Positions 1-5,866 of a stretch of DNA of 6,429 nt are shown here, one piece after another (within the stretch, counting starts at the first letter, position 1; the number at the start of each line of letters is the position of its first letter). This DNA comes from Bacillota bacterium (GTDB lineage: Bacteria > Bacillota > Clostridia > Lachnospirales > Lachnospiraceae). The translations under genes were made by a program, and so were the position numbers. Under the pieces are notes generated by a model that did no database searches, was not told where the DNA came from, and saw only the letters and a program-made list of their open reading frames with translations. The DNA is taken from NCBI GenBank assembly GCA_023419655.1, contig JAEZXP010000002.1, forward strand, positions 1-6,429. The letters run 5' to 3'.

Positions 1-1
1 T

Positions 2-1663
2 CATGATGGTGAGGAAAAGCTCATAAAAGATGTACGGGTGGGTGATGTATGGGTGCTGGCAGGCCAGTCGAACATGCAGATTCCTGTGGGCAGAACACTT
101 GATTTATTCGAGGAGGAGGTAAAGGGAGCGGATTGTCCGGATATCAGGCAGTTTACAGTGCCCATGGTTTATGATTTTCATGGACCGGTACAGGAGCTTT
201 CGGAAGGAAACTGGGTACCGGTTACTCCCGATTCAATATACAGCTTTAGTGCGATTGGCTATTTCTTTTCAAAGAAGATATATGATAAGTATAAGGTTCC
301 TATCGGATTGTTATTTACTGCGATAGGCGGAACACCGGCAGAGGCATGGATGAGTGAAGGGTCATTGATGAGATTCGACAGATTCCATGAGCTTATGAAT
401 ATGTGCAGGGACGACGCCTACGTTCAAGGTACGATAAAAAAAGAAGAAGAATGCAATAACAGCTGGTATAATGAGCTGTTTGGAACGGATGAAGGTCTAA
501 GTGATGAGCGTTTACCCTGGTACAGTGAGGATTATAATGATAAGGACTGGAAAGATATACGGCTTCCGGCAAGCTTCAGGGGTACGGAGCTGGAACCGGT
601 AAGGGGTTCGGTATGGCTTAGGAAGGAGATTGATGTTCCGGAGCATATGGCAGGCAAGGAAGGAAAATTAGTTCTTGGAACCGTTATCGATGCGGATTAC
701 ACCTACATCAACGGTGTTCAGATAGGCACGACCGGATATCTGTATCCTCCGCGGAGATATACTATACCGGAGGGTGTTCTGAAAGCAGGAAAGAATGTTA
801 TTACGGTTCGTCTTATCATGACGCAAAATATAGGCGGATTTGTGGAGGATATGCCGTATTTTATTAAGGTGGATAAGGAACAGATTCCTGTGCACGGAGT
901 ATGGAAGTACAAGGTAGGAACGGTCACAAAGCCTCAGAATCCCACCACCTTCTTCCAATATAAGCCGTCTGGTGTTTATAACGGAATGATTTATCCCTTG
1001 CGAAATTATGGCATGAAGGGTGTGCTGTGGTATCAGGGTGAATCCAACACCGGCAACCCCTATGATTACAGAGAATTGTTTGAGACGGTTATAAATGACT
1101 GGCGTAAGCTTTGGAACCAGGGAGATTTTCCGTTCTACTATGTTCAGCTTGCCAACTACTGCCCATGGAGGCTGGAGCCGGAGGTAAGCGGATGGGCAGA
1201 GGTCAGAGAAGCACAAAGACAGGTTATGAAGCTGCCAAATACAGGAATGGCAGTGACGATAGATGTGGGGATGTACAATGACCTTCATCCATGGGATAAG
1301 AAGAGTGTGGGAGAAAGACTTGCCCTATGGGCGCTTAATGCGGTTCATGGAGAAGAGAACGTGTGCAGCGGGCCCATCTATAGCGATATGAAGATAGAGG
1401 ACAATAAGATACGGCTTTACTTTGAACATACCGGAAGCGGGCTGACCGTAAAGGGCGATAAACTGGAGACCTTTGAAATCTGCGGTAATGACGCAAGATT
1501 CTATCCCGCAGAGGCTGTAATAGAGGGTGATTGTGTCCTTGTTTCGTGTAAAAAGGTATCAAAGCCTGAAATCGTCCGCTATGCATGGGCGGATAACCCT
1601 GAGCAGGCAAATCTTTATAATAAGGAAGGACTGCCGGCATCTCCGTTTACTACTAAATTATGA
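2..1663 (+). CDS. SASA-family carbohydrate O-acetylesterase (SGNH hydrolase with inserted beta domain), 5' end missing
   Basis: The reading frame is open from the left edge, so the gene starts upstream. The GTG at 38 is not a credible start, because the in-frame residues before it (HDGEEKLIKDVR) continue the usual run into 'vGDVWVLAGQSNM'. Numbering visible residues from position 2 gives 553. The nucleophile block GQSNM has Ser at residue 23 (bases 68-70). WYQGESN at 343-349 is the second conserved block. DLHPWDKKSVGERLA holds the catalytic Asp427 and His429 pair (1280-1288). Between the blocks, about residues 165-280 look like a galactose-binding/jelly-roll insert (PWYSEDYNDKDW, then SVWLRKEIDVP, YINGVQIG and LKAGKNVITVRL). 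This arrangement is typical of sialate O-acetylesterase annotations and of the xyloglucan/xylan acetylesterases grouped as CE20. Family knowledge predicts removal of acetyl groups from sugars; the exact glycan is not readable. About 100 N-terminal residues are probably missing, so a signal peptide cannot be assessed. The family call is firm and the substrate is open. Confidence 0.9.
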   Translation, partial: HDGEEKLIKDVRVGDVWVLAGQSNMQIPVGRTLDLFEEEVKGADCPDIRQFTVPMVYDFHGPVQELSEGNWVPVTPDSIYSFSAIGYFFSKKIYDKYKVPIGLLFTAIGGTPAEAWMSEGSLMRFDRFHELMNMCRDDAYVQGTIKKEEECNNSWYNELFGTDEGLSDERLPWYSEDYNDKDWKDIRLPASFRGTELEPVRGSVWLRKEIDVPEHMAGKEGKLVLGTVIDADYTYINGVQIGTTGYLYPPRRYTIPEGVLKAGKNVITVRLIMTQNIGGFVEDMPYFIKVDKEQIPVHGVWKYKVGTVTKPQNPTTFFQYKPSGVYNGMIYPLRNYGMKGVLWYQGESNTGNPYDYRELFETVINDWRKLWNQGDFPFYYVQLANYCPWRLEPEVSGWAEVREAQRQVMKLPNTGMAVTIDVGMYNDLHPWDKKSVGERLALWALNAVHGEENVCSGPIYSDMKIEDNKIRLYFEHTGSGLTVKGDKLETFEICGNDARFYPAEAVIEGDCVLVSCKKVSKPEIVRYAWADNPEQANLYNKEGLPASPFTTKL

Positions 1664-1700
1664 GACTACAATATAAGACAACCTAAGGAGGAACAAACAC

Positions 1701-2003
1701 ATGGTAAGACATATCGTGGCATGGAATTTTAGAGAAGAGTTTTCAGATGAAGAGAATAAGGGATATGCAATGGAGATTAAGAGAGAGCTGGAGAATCTCA
1801 AGAATCTTATTGAGGGAATCGTATCCATCGAGGTTTTAACCGAATCAATGTTTTCTTCGGATGCGGATATTATGCTGGATTCAGTTTTTGTTGATGAGGA
1901 GGCCTATAAGAATTACCAGTCTCATCCGGAGCATGTAAGGGTAGGAACTACGGTGGTTCGTCCGGCAACCTGCAACAGAAAGTGCTTTGATTATTATATT
2001 TAA
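1701..2003 (+). CDS. Dabb (stress-responsive A/B barrel) domain protein
   Basis: This 100-residue protein is a single Dabb domain at the family's normal length. It begins MVRHIVAWNF, the usual first beta strand with His4. A charged helix follows (about 17-36), then ISIE-like strand residues. The C-terminal signature is Y72-Q-S-H-P-E-H-V79. No signal peptide or membrane segment is seen, so it should be a cytosolic dimeric ferredoxin-like barrel. The start is set by the strong ribosome site TAAGGAGG (1684-1691), nine bases before the ATG. It lies 37 bases after the esterase stop with no terminator or convincing promoter between, so the two are probably co-transcribed. Dabb proteins range from stress proteins to small cyclases, and no specific reaction can be assigned here. 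The pairing with a glycan esterase suggests, but does not show, a role in carbohydrate metabolism. Confidence 0.87.
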   Translation: MVRHIVAWNFREEFSDEENKGYAMEIKRELENLKNLIEGIVSIEVLTESMFSSDADIMLDSVFVDEEAYKNYQSHPEHVRVGTTVVRPATCNRKCFDYYI

Positions 2004-2019
2004 TACCATACAGTATAAT
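1991..2019 (+). promoter_or_regulatory. Candidate promoter for aspS
   Basis: A perfect TATAAT lies at 2014-2019. Seventeen bases upstream is only a weak -35 match, TTATTA (1991-1996, three of six), which overlaps the last codons of the Dabb gene. A better -35-like TTGATT at 1987 would leave a 21-base spacer, which is too long. The -10 is in the right place for aspS, giving a leader of roughly 75-80 bases. That leader is too short for a T-box riboswitch, and I see no T-box features in it. Read-through from the upstream genes is an alternative. Confidence 0.45.
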
Positions 2020-2025
2020 CCTGTA
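2009..2025. promoter_or_regulatory. Inverted repeat enclosing the -10 box upstream of aspS
   Basis: TACAG (2009-2013) and CTGTA (2021-2025) are exact inverse complements, and the inner AT/AT bases also match. This makes a 17-bp palindrome with seven of eight pairs matching around a single central base. The TATAAT box sits inside it, so a bound protein would block RNA polymerase. Short arms in an AT-rich stretch can arise by chance, so this is only a candidate operator. No regulator gene lies nearby. Confidence 0.3.
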
Positions 2026-2093
2026 GACAGATGTGAACAAATAAATTAAAATAAATGTCATGAATTTATGAGTAGATTCGCATATGCAGGAAT

Positions 2094-2098
2094 GGAGG
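2094..2098 (+). promoter_or_regulatory. Ribosome binding site that fixes the aspS start
   Basis: GGAGG ends five bases before the ATG at 2104. The in-frame ATG at 2068 has no comparable site and would add twelve residues (MSRFAYAGMEEK) that precede the normal start of bacterial AspRS. The ATG at 2104 is therefore preferred. Confidence 0.8.
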
Positions 2099-2103
2099 AA
2101 AAA

Positions 2104-3897
2104 ATGGCAGAATCAATGAAAGGCTGGCACAGAAGCCATCGCTGTACCGAATTATCCAACCGCAATATAGGAGAAACGGTTACGGTAATGGGATGGGTGC
2201 AAAAAAGCAGAAATAAGGGCGGAATTATATTTGTTGATTTAAGGGACCGTTCCGGTCTTTTGCAGATTATTTTTGAAGAGAGTGATGTGGGCAGTGAAGG
2301 CTTTGCGAAAGCGGAGCGGCTCAGAAGTGAATATGTAATCGCCGTCGTCGGCAAGGTAGAAGCCAGGTCCGGTGCGGTGAATGAAACGCTGGCCACAGGA
2401 GATATTGAGATAAGGGCAAGCCAGGTGAGGATACTCTCCGAAGCAGATACCCCTCCTTTCCCCATTGAGGAAGAGAGCAAGACGAAGGAAGAATTAAGGC
2501 TAAAATACAGATATCTGGACCTTAGAAGGCCTGACCTTCAAAGAAATCTGATACTCAGAAGCAAAGCGGCGGTTGTTACCCGCCAGTTCCTGTCAGAGGA
2601 GGGCTTTCTGGAGATTGAGACGCCGATGCTGACAAAAAGCACACCGGAAGGTGCCAGAGATTATCTTGTTCCGAGCCGGGTACATCAGGGGGATTTTTAT
2701 GCGTTGCCCCAGTCACCGCAGCTATTCAAGCAGCTGCTTATGTGTTCCGGATATGACCGGTATTTTCAGCTGGCAAGATGCTTTAGAGATGAAGATTTAA
2801 GGGCGGACCGTCAGCCTGAATTCACCCAGATTGATATGGAATTATCCTTTGTGGATGTAGATGACGTGCTTGATATCAATGAAAGACTGCTGAAAAAGAT
2901 GTTCAAGGAATGCATCGATGTCGATGTTGCGCTTCCGATACAGAGAATGACCTATGCAGAAGCCATGGACCGGTTTGGCTCCGATAAGCCGGATATCCGG
3001 TTCGGAATAGAGCTTAAGAATGTGTCCGGTATCGTGAAGGATTGCGGTTTTAGTGTATTCACCTCTGCCCTTGAAAAGGGCGGCTCGGTTCGTGGTATCA
3101 ATGCAGAGGGGCAGGCAGATATGCCAAGAAAGAAGATTGATGCTCTGGTAGACTATGCCAAGGATTTCGGAGCCAAGGGCCTTGCCTATCTTGCAGTGAA
3201 TCAGGATGGTACCTATAAGTCTTCATTTACTAAATTTATGACAGAGGATGAAATAACGGCCCTGGTTAAGGCCATGGACGGAAAGGCGGGAGACCTTTTA
3301 TTATTTGCCGCTGACGAGGATGAAGTCGTATTTGCCGTCCTTGGTAATCTAAGGCTTGAGCTTGCCAGAAATCTTGGGCTGTTACGTAAGGATGAATACA
3401 AATTCCTCTGGGTTACAGAATTTCCTCTTCTTGAGTACTCCGAAGAGGATAAAAGATATGTTGCAAAGCATCATCCGTTTACAATGCCCATGGATGAGGA
3501 CCTTCACCTGTTGGATACCGAGCCTGGAAAGGTAAGGGCAAAGGCTTATGATATTGTACTGAACGGAACAGAGATTGGCGGAGGCTCCGTAAGAATATAT
3601 CAAAGCGATGTTCAGGAAAAGATGTTTGAGGTTTTGGGAATCACAAAGGAAGCGGCCTATGAAAGATTCGGATTCCTTTTGAATGCATTCAAGTATGGTG
3701 TGCCGCCTCATGCAGGTCTGGCATATGGCCTTGACCGCCTGATTATGCTGATGGCAAAAGAGGACAGCATTCGTGATGTAATTGCCTTTCCCAAGGTAAA
3801 GGATGCTTCATGCCTGATGACGGAGGCGCCGAACTTCGTGGATGACAAGCAGCTGAAAGAGCTGGGTATTGCAATTCATATTGCGGATAAGGAATAG
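2104..3897 (+). CDS. aspS: Aspartyl-tRNA synthetase (class II, bacterial type)
   Basis: The enzyme charges tRNA-Asp with aspartate using ATP in the cytosol. At 597 residues it has the normal bacterial length. The N-terminal OB-fold anticodon-binding domain (about 10-115) includes GWVQKSRNKGG and VDLRDRSG. Class II motif 1 ends at Pro174 in IETPMLTK, and the flipping loop is STPEGARDYLVPSR (179-192). The aspartate/ATP region includes Q203-S-P-Q-L-F-K209. Motif 2 is F227-RDEDLRADRQPEFTQID, with Arg228 and Glu230. The bacterial GAD insert spans roughly 290-420. Motif 3 is G542-L-D-R545. All key residues seem present. It has its own candidate promoter and is followed after 19 bases by a DUF1294 gene. 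Whether it charges only tRNA-Asp or also tRNA-Asn cannot be settled from this sequence, because the anticodon loop position often occupied by Leu or His carries Lys38. Confidence 0.98.
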   Translation: MAESMKGWHRSHRCTELSNRNIGETVTVMGWVQKSRNKGGIIFVDLRDRSGLLQIIFEESDVGSEGFAKAERLRSEYVIAVVGKVEARSGAVNETLATGDIEIRASQVRILSEADTPPFPIEEESKTKEELRLKYRYLDLRRPDLQRNLILRSKAAVVTRQFLSEEGFLEIETPMLTKSTPEGARDYLVPSRVHQGDFYALPQSPQLFKQLLMCSGYDRYFQLARCFRDEDLRADRQPEFTQIDMELSFVDVDDVLDINERLLKKMFKECIDVDVALPIQRMTYAEAMDRFGSDKPDIRFGIELKNVSGIVKDCGFSVFTSALEKGGSVRGINAEGQADMPRKKIDALVDYAKDFGAKGLAYLAVNQDGTYKSSFTKFMTEDEITALVKAMDGKAGDLLLFAADEDEVVFAVLGNLRLELARNLGLLRKDEYKFLWVTEFPLLEYSEEDKRYVAKHHPFTMPMDEDLHLLDTEPGKVRAKAYDIVLNGTEIGGGSVRIYQSDVQEKMFEVLGITKEAAYERFGFLLNAFKYGVPPHAGLAYGLDRLIMLMAKEDSIRDVIAFPKVKDASCLMTEAPNFVDDKQLKELGIAIHIADKE

Positions 3898-3905
3898 TCC
3901 TTCCC

Positions 3906-3911
3906 GGGGAG
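3906..3911 (+). promoter_or_regulatory. Ribosome binding site of the DUF1294 gene
   Basis: GGGGAG lies five bases before the ATG at 3917. An upstream in-frame ATG at 3869 lies inside aspS and would add a polar 16-residue extension. The 3917 start puts the first membrane helix at the N-terminus, as expected for this family. Confidence 0.7.
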
Positions 3912-3916
3912 ACGCT

Positions 3917-4207
3917 ATGAAAGAGATATTATTCATCCTTGCTGCAGGGTATCTGCTGATAATGAATCTGGCGGGCCTTGTAACAATGGGTATAGACAAG
4001 AAAAGAGCGGTAGACAGAGGGTGGCGCATTCCTGAGCGCACCCTCATTTTGATTGCCTTTGCCGGAGGAGCTTTCGGAATCTTTTTCGGAATGCATATCT
4101 TCCGGCATAAGACAAAACATATGAAATTCATCGTACTGATTCCCTTGGCTTTGATGGTAAATGTTTTATTATGTATAAAAATCTCCACTTTTTTGTTAAA
4201 GTATTGA
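3917..4207 (+). CDS. DUF1294 family small membrane protein
   Basis: This 96-residue protein matches the DUF1294 pattern throughout. A first hydrophobic helix (about 4-24) contains Asn17. The conserved MGIDKKRA (24-31) and WRIPE (36-40) follow. A second glycine-rich helix is FAGGAFGIFFGM (48-59), then FRHKTKH (62-68), then a third helix (about 71-90). The protein should sit in the cytoplasmic membrane with three helices. The family's function is unknown; in other proteins the domain may be fused to cold-shock or nucleic-acid-binding domains, but none is present here. It follows aspS by 19 bases with no terminator between, so it is probably read from the aspS transcript. Its TGA stop is part of the -35 element of the next promoter, so transcription units abut with no spacer. 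Confidence 0.9.
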   Translation: MKEILFILAAGYLLIMNLAGLVTMGIDKKRAVDRGWRIPERTLILIAFAGGAFGIFFGMHIFRHKTKHMKFIVLIPLALMVNVLLCIKISTFLLKY

Positions 4208-4232
4208 CATAATTTTCGGTAAATGATATCAT
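4204..4232 (+). promoter_or_regulatory. Strong sigma-A-type promoter for the symporter gene
   Basis: A perfect -35 TTGACA (4204-4209) is followed by an ideal 17-base spacer and the -10 TATCAT (4227-4232, five of six). The TG at 4224-4225 makes it an extended -10. Transcription should start near 4239-4240, giving a leader of about 62 bases before the GTG. The -35 contains the DUF1294 stop codon (4205-4207). Confidence 0.8.
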
Positions 4233-4247
4233 TGCTTTAAAACGAGG

Positions 4248-4261
4248 ACGCTTTAAAGCGT
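4248..4261. promoter_or_regulatory. 14-bp perfect palindrome, likely operator
   Basis: ACGCTTTAAAGCGT is its own reverse complement and lies at about +9 to +22 of the predicted transcript. A related copy, GCTTTAAAACG, sits at 4234-4244 and matches GCTTTAAAGCG (4250-4260) at ten of eleven bases. The repeat period is 16 bases. Location and symmetry suggest a repressor site that blocks the promoter. The regulator is not in the window. Both copies contain an AANCG core as in catabolite-response elements, but the rest of that consensus is poor. Confidence 0.55.
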
Positions 4262-4289
4262 TAAATCGAAAAAAGAATAAAAGTAAAGT

Positions 4290-4293
4290 GAGG
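4290..4293 (+). promoter_or_regulatory. Ribosome binding site for the GTG start of the symporter
   Basis: GAGG lies eight bases before the GTG at 4302, within an A-rich leader. It supports GTG as the start. The first residues, VIKLVFLICFFAV, begin directly with the first membrane helix, as expected for this family. Confidence 0.65.
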
Positions 4294-4301
4294 ACAAAAA
4301 A

Positions 4302-5801
4302 GTGGTAATTAAATTAGTGTTTTTAATATGCTTCTTTGCAGTGATGATTGCTGTAGGATTTATGGCAAGGAAGCATGCTACCAATGTGGGAGATTTCGTA
4401 TTGGGAGGCAGGTCAGTAGGACCGTGGCTGACGGCCTTTGCATATGGAACCTCTTATTTTTCTGCGGTGGTATTTGTCGGATATGCCGGACAATTTGGAT
4501 GGAAATACGGTGTATCAGCAACCTGGATTGGTATAGGCAATGCGTTTATCGGCAGTCTTCTGGCATGGGTTGTACTGGGAAGGCGCACCAGGATTATGAC
4601 GAATCATCTGAAATCGTCTACGATGCCCGACTTTTTCGGCAGCAGGTATGACAGTAAGGCAATAAAGATTGTGGCATCCGCCATATCCTTTGTGTTTTTA
4701 GTTCCGTATACAGCTTCTGTCTATAACGGACTATCAAGATTGTTCGGAATGGCGTTTGATATTCCTTATTCCGTATGTGTTCTGGCGATGGCAGCCCTTA
4801 CGGGAGTCTATGTCATCATGGGCGGCTATATGGCGACGGCTATCAATGATTTTATACAGGGAATCATTATGCTGGGAGGTATTATCGCTGTTATTGCCGC
4901 GGTGCTAAGTAATCAGGGAGGATTTTCATCCGCTATCGGCAAGCTTTCAGAGATTGCCAGTGATAATCCGATAAATCAGGGTCAAACAGGCGTGTTCACC
5001 TCTTTATTCGGGCCTGACCCGGTCAATTTGCTGGGTGTGGTAATCTTAACCTCCTTGGGAACCTGGGGACTTCCTCAGATGGTACATAAGTTTTATACCA
5101 TAAAGAATGAAAAATCGATTAAAGCAGGAGCCATTATATCCACTATCTTTGCGGTAGTTATAGCAGGGGGAAGTTATTTTCTCGGCGGCTTCGGAAGATT
5201 ATTCGATAACAGCTCAATATATAATGCGCAGGGCGGTGTAATGTATGATGCCATTGTTCCGCACATGCTGTCCTCCTTATCCGATGTATTGATAGGTGTT
5301 GTTGTCGTACTGGTGCTGTCCGCATCGATGTCAACCTTATCAAGCCTGGTACTGACCTCCAGCTCCACCCTTACCCTGGACTTTATCAAGGATACCTTAT
5401 ATAAGGACATGAGTGAGAAAAAGCAGCTTAGAATCATGCGAATATTTATCGTATTCTTTATCGTGGTATCGGTTGTACTGGCCTTAAATCCGCCGGTATT
5501 TATAGCACAGCTGATGGGAATATCCTGGGGAGCTTTGGCGGGAGCATTTTTAGCGCCGTTCTTATATGGGCTGTACTGGAAAAAGGTTACCAAAGCGGCT
5601 GTATGGGCCAGCTTTATAGCGGGAGTAGGGATTACAACCTCCAATATGTTCTTCGGCTATATGGATTCTCCTATCAATGCAGGGGCGCTGGCGATGGTTG
5701 CGAGCCTGGTGATTGTACCGGTTGTCAGCCTGCTTACCCCGAAGATGAAGAAGGACAAGGTTGATACCGTATTTGCGTGCTACAAAGAGGTGCACAAATA
5801 A
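4302..5801 (+). CDS. Sodium:solute symporter family (SSS/SSF) transporter
   Basis: This 499-residue inner-membrane protein has about thirteen hydrophobic segments: near 2-22, 39-62, 73-95, 121-143, 152-172, 183-203, 241-262, 273-296, 325-350, 378-396, 400-425, 430-452 and 458-480. That is the count and length usual for the family. The SSF signature LGGRSVGPW (34-42) precedes helix 2. ASMSTLSS holds Ser344-Thr345, which correspond by eye to the Na+-site Ser/Thr of PutP helix 9, so Na+ coupling is likely. The residue aligned with PutP Asp55 appears to be Tyr (GTSYFS), so it is probably not a proline transporter of the classical type. It has its own promoter and probable operator, and phenylacetate-CoA ligase lies 65 bases downstream without a terminator. 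Some SSS members carry phenylacetate or other organic acids, so an aromatic acid is a reasonable guess. Family is certain; substrate is inferred. Confidence 0.93.
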   Translation: MVIKLVFLICFFAVMIAVGFMARKHATNVGDFVLGGRSVGPWLTAFAYGTSYFSAVVFVGYAGQFGWKYGVSATWIGIGNAFIGSLLAWVVLGRRTRIMTNHLKSSTMPDFFGSRYDSKAIKIVASAISFVFLVPYTASVYNGLSRLFGMAFDIPYSVCVLAMAALTGVYVIMGGYMATAINDFIQGIIMLGGIIAVIAAVLSNQGGFSSAIGKLSEIASDNPINQGQTGVFTSLFGPDPVNLLGVVILTSLGTWGLPQMVHKFYTIKNEKSIKAGAIISTIFAVVIAGGSYFLGGFGRLFDNSSIYNAQGGVMYDAIVPHMLSSLSDVLIGVVVVLVLSASMSTLSSLVLTSSSTLTLDFIKDTLYKDMSEKKQLRIMRIFIVFFIVVSVVLALNPPVFIAQLMGISWGALAGAFLAPFLYGLYWKKVTKAAVWASFIAGVGITTSNMFFGYMDSPINAGALAMVASLVIVPVVSLLTPKMKKDKVDTVFACYKEVHK

Positions 5802-5853
5802 TCCATACATGAATAGCCGTGTAAAGATTTGATAATAGACAATGATATATTAA

Positions 5854-5858
5854 GGGGG
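5854..5858 (+). promoter_or_regulatory. Ribosome binding site of the phenylacetate-CoA ligase gene
   Basis: AAGGGGG (G run 5854-5858) ends eight bases before the ATG at 5867. The nearer ATG at 5862 hits a stop after two codons, so 5867 is the start. The sequence 5802-5853 holds no convincing promoter or hairpin, which supports read-through from the symporter. Confidence 0.7.
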
Positions 5859-5866
5859 ATAATGAG

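Noticed and set aside
436..442. Seven-A run in the esterase as a slippage or frameshift site
   Set aside because: The frame is intact on both sides with conserved motifs, and a single run of seven A is common in AT-leaning DNA.
668..1288. Long minus-strand open frame opposite the esterase
   Set aside because: It lies opposite strongly conserved esterase motifs, has no ribosome site and resembles no family; it is an antisense shadow.
2058..2071. Near-palindrome TCATGAATTTATGA before aspS
   Set aside because: It has two mismatches and is AT-rich, so it is easily explained by chance; it has no position-specific support.
2004..2103. T-box riboswitch upstream of aspS
   Set aside because: The gap is only 100 bases and shows no T-box sequence or terminator/antiterminator hairpins.
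4172..4195. AAAAAT...ACTTTTTT near the end of the DUF1294 gene as a terminator
   Set aside because: The stem would be almost only A-U pairs with no G-C core, and it lies inside the coding sequence.
4253..4267. Catabolite-response element (CcpA site) in the symporter leader
   Set aside because: The AANCG core fits, but the flanking TG and CA positions do not; the perfect palindrome is a better description.
5174..5644. Minus-strand open frame opposite the symporter
   Set aside because: The composition is the low-complexity Ser/Thr/Ile pattern expected opposite membrane-helix codons; no start signal is seen.
5829..5851. TTGATA...TATATT as a separate promoter for the ligase
   Set aside because: The spacer is only 11 bases, and no -10 lies at the right distance.
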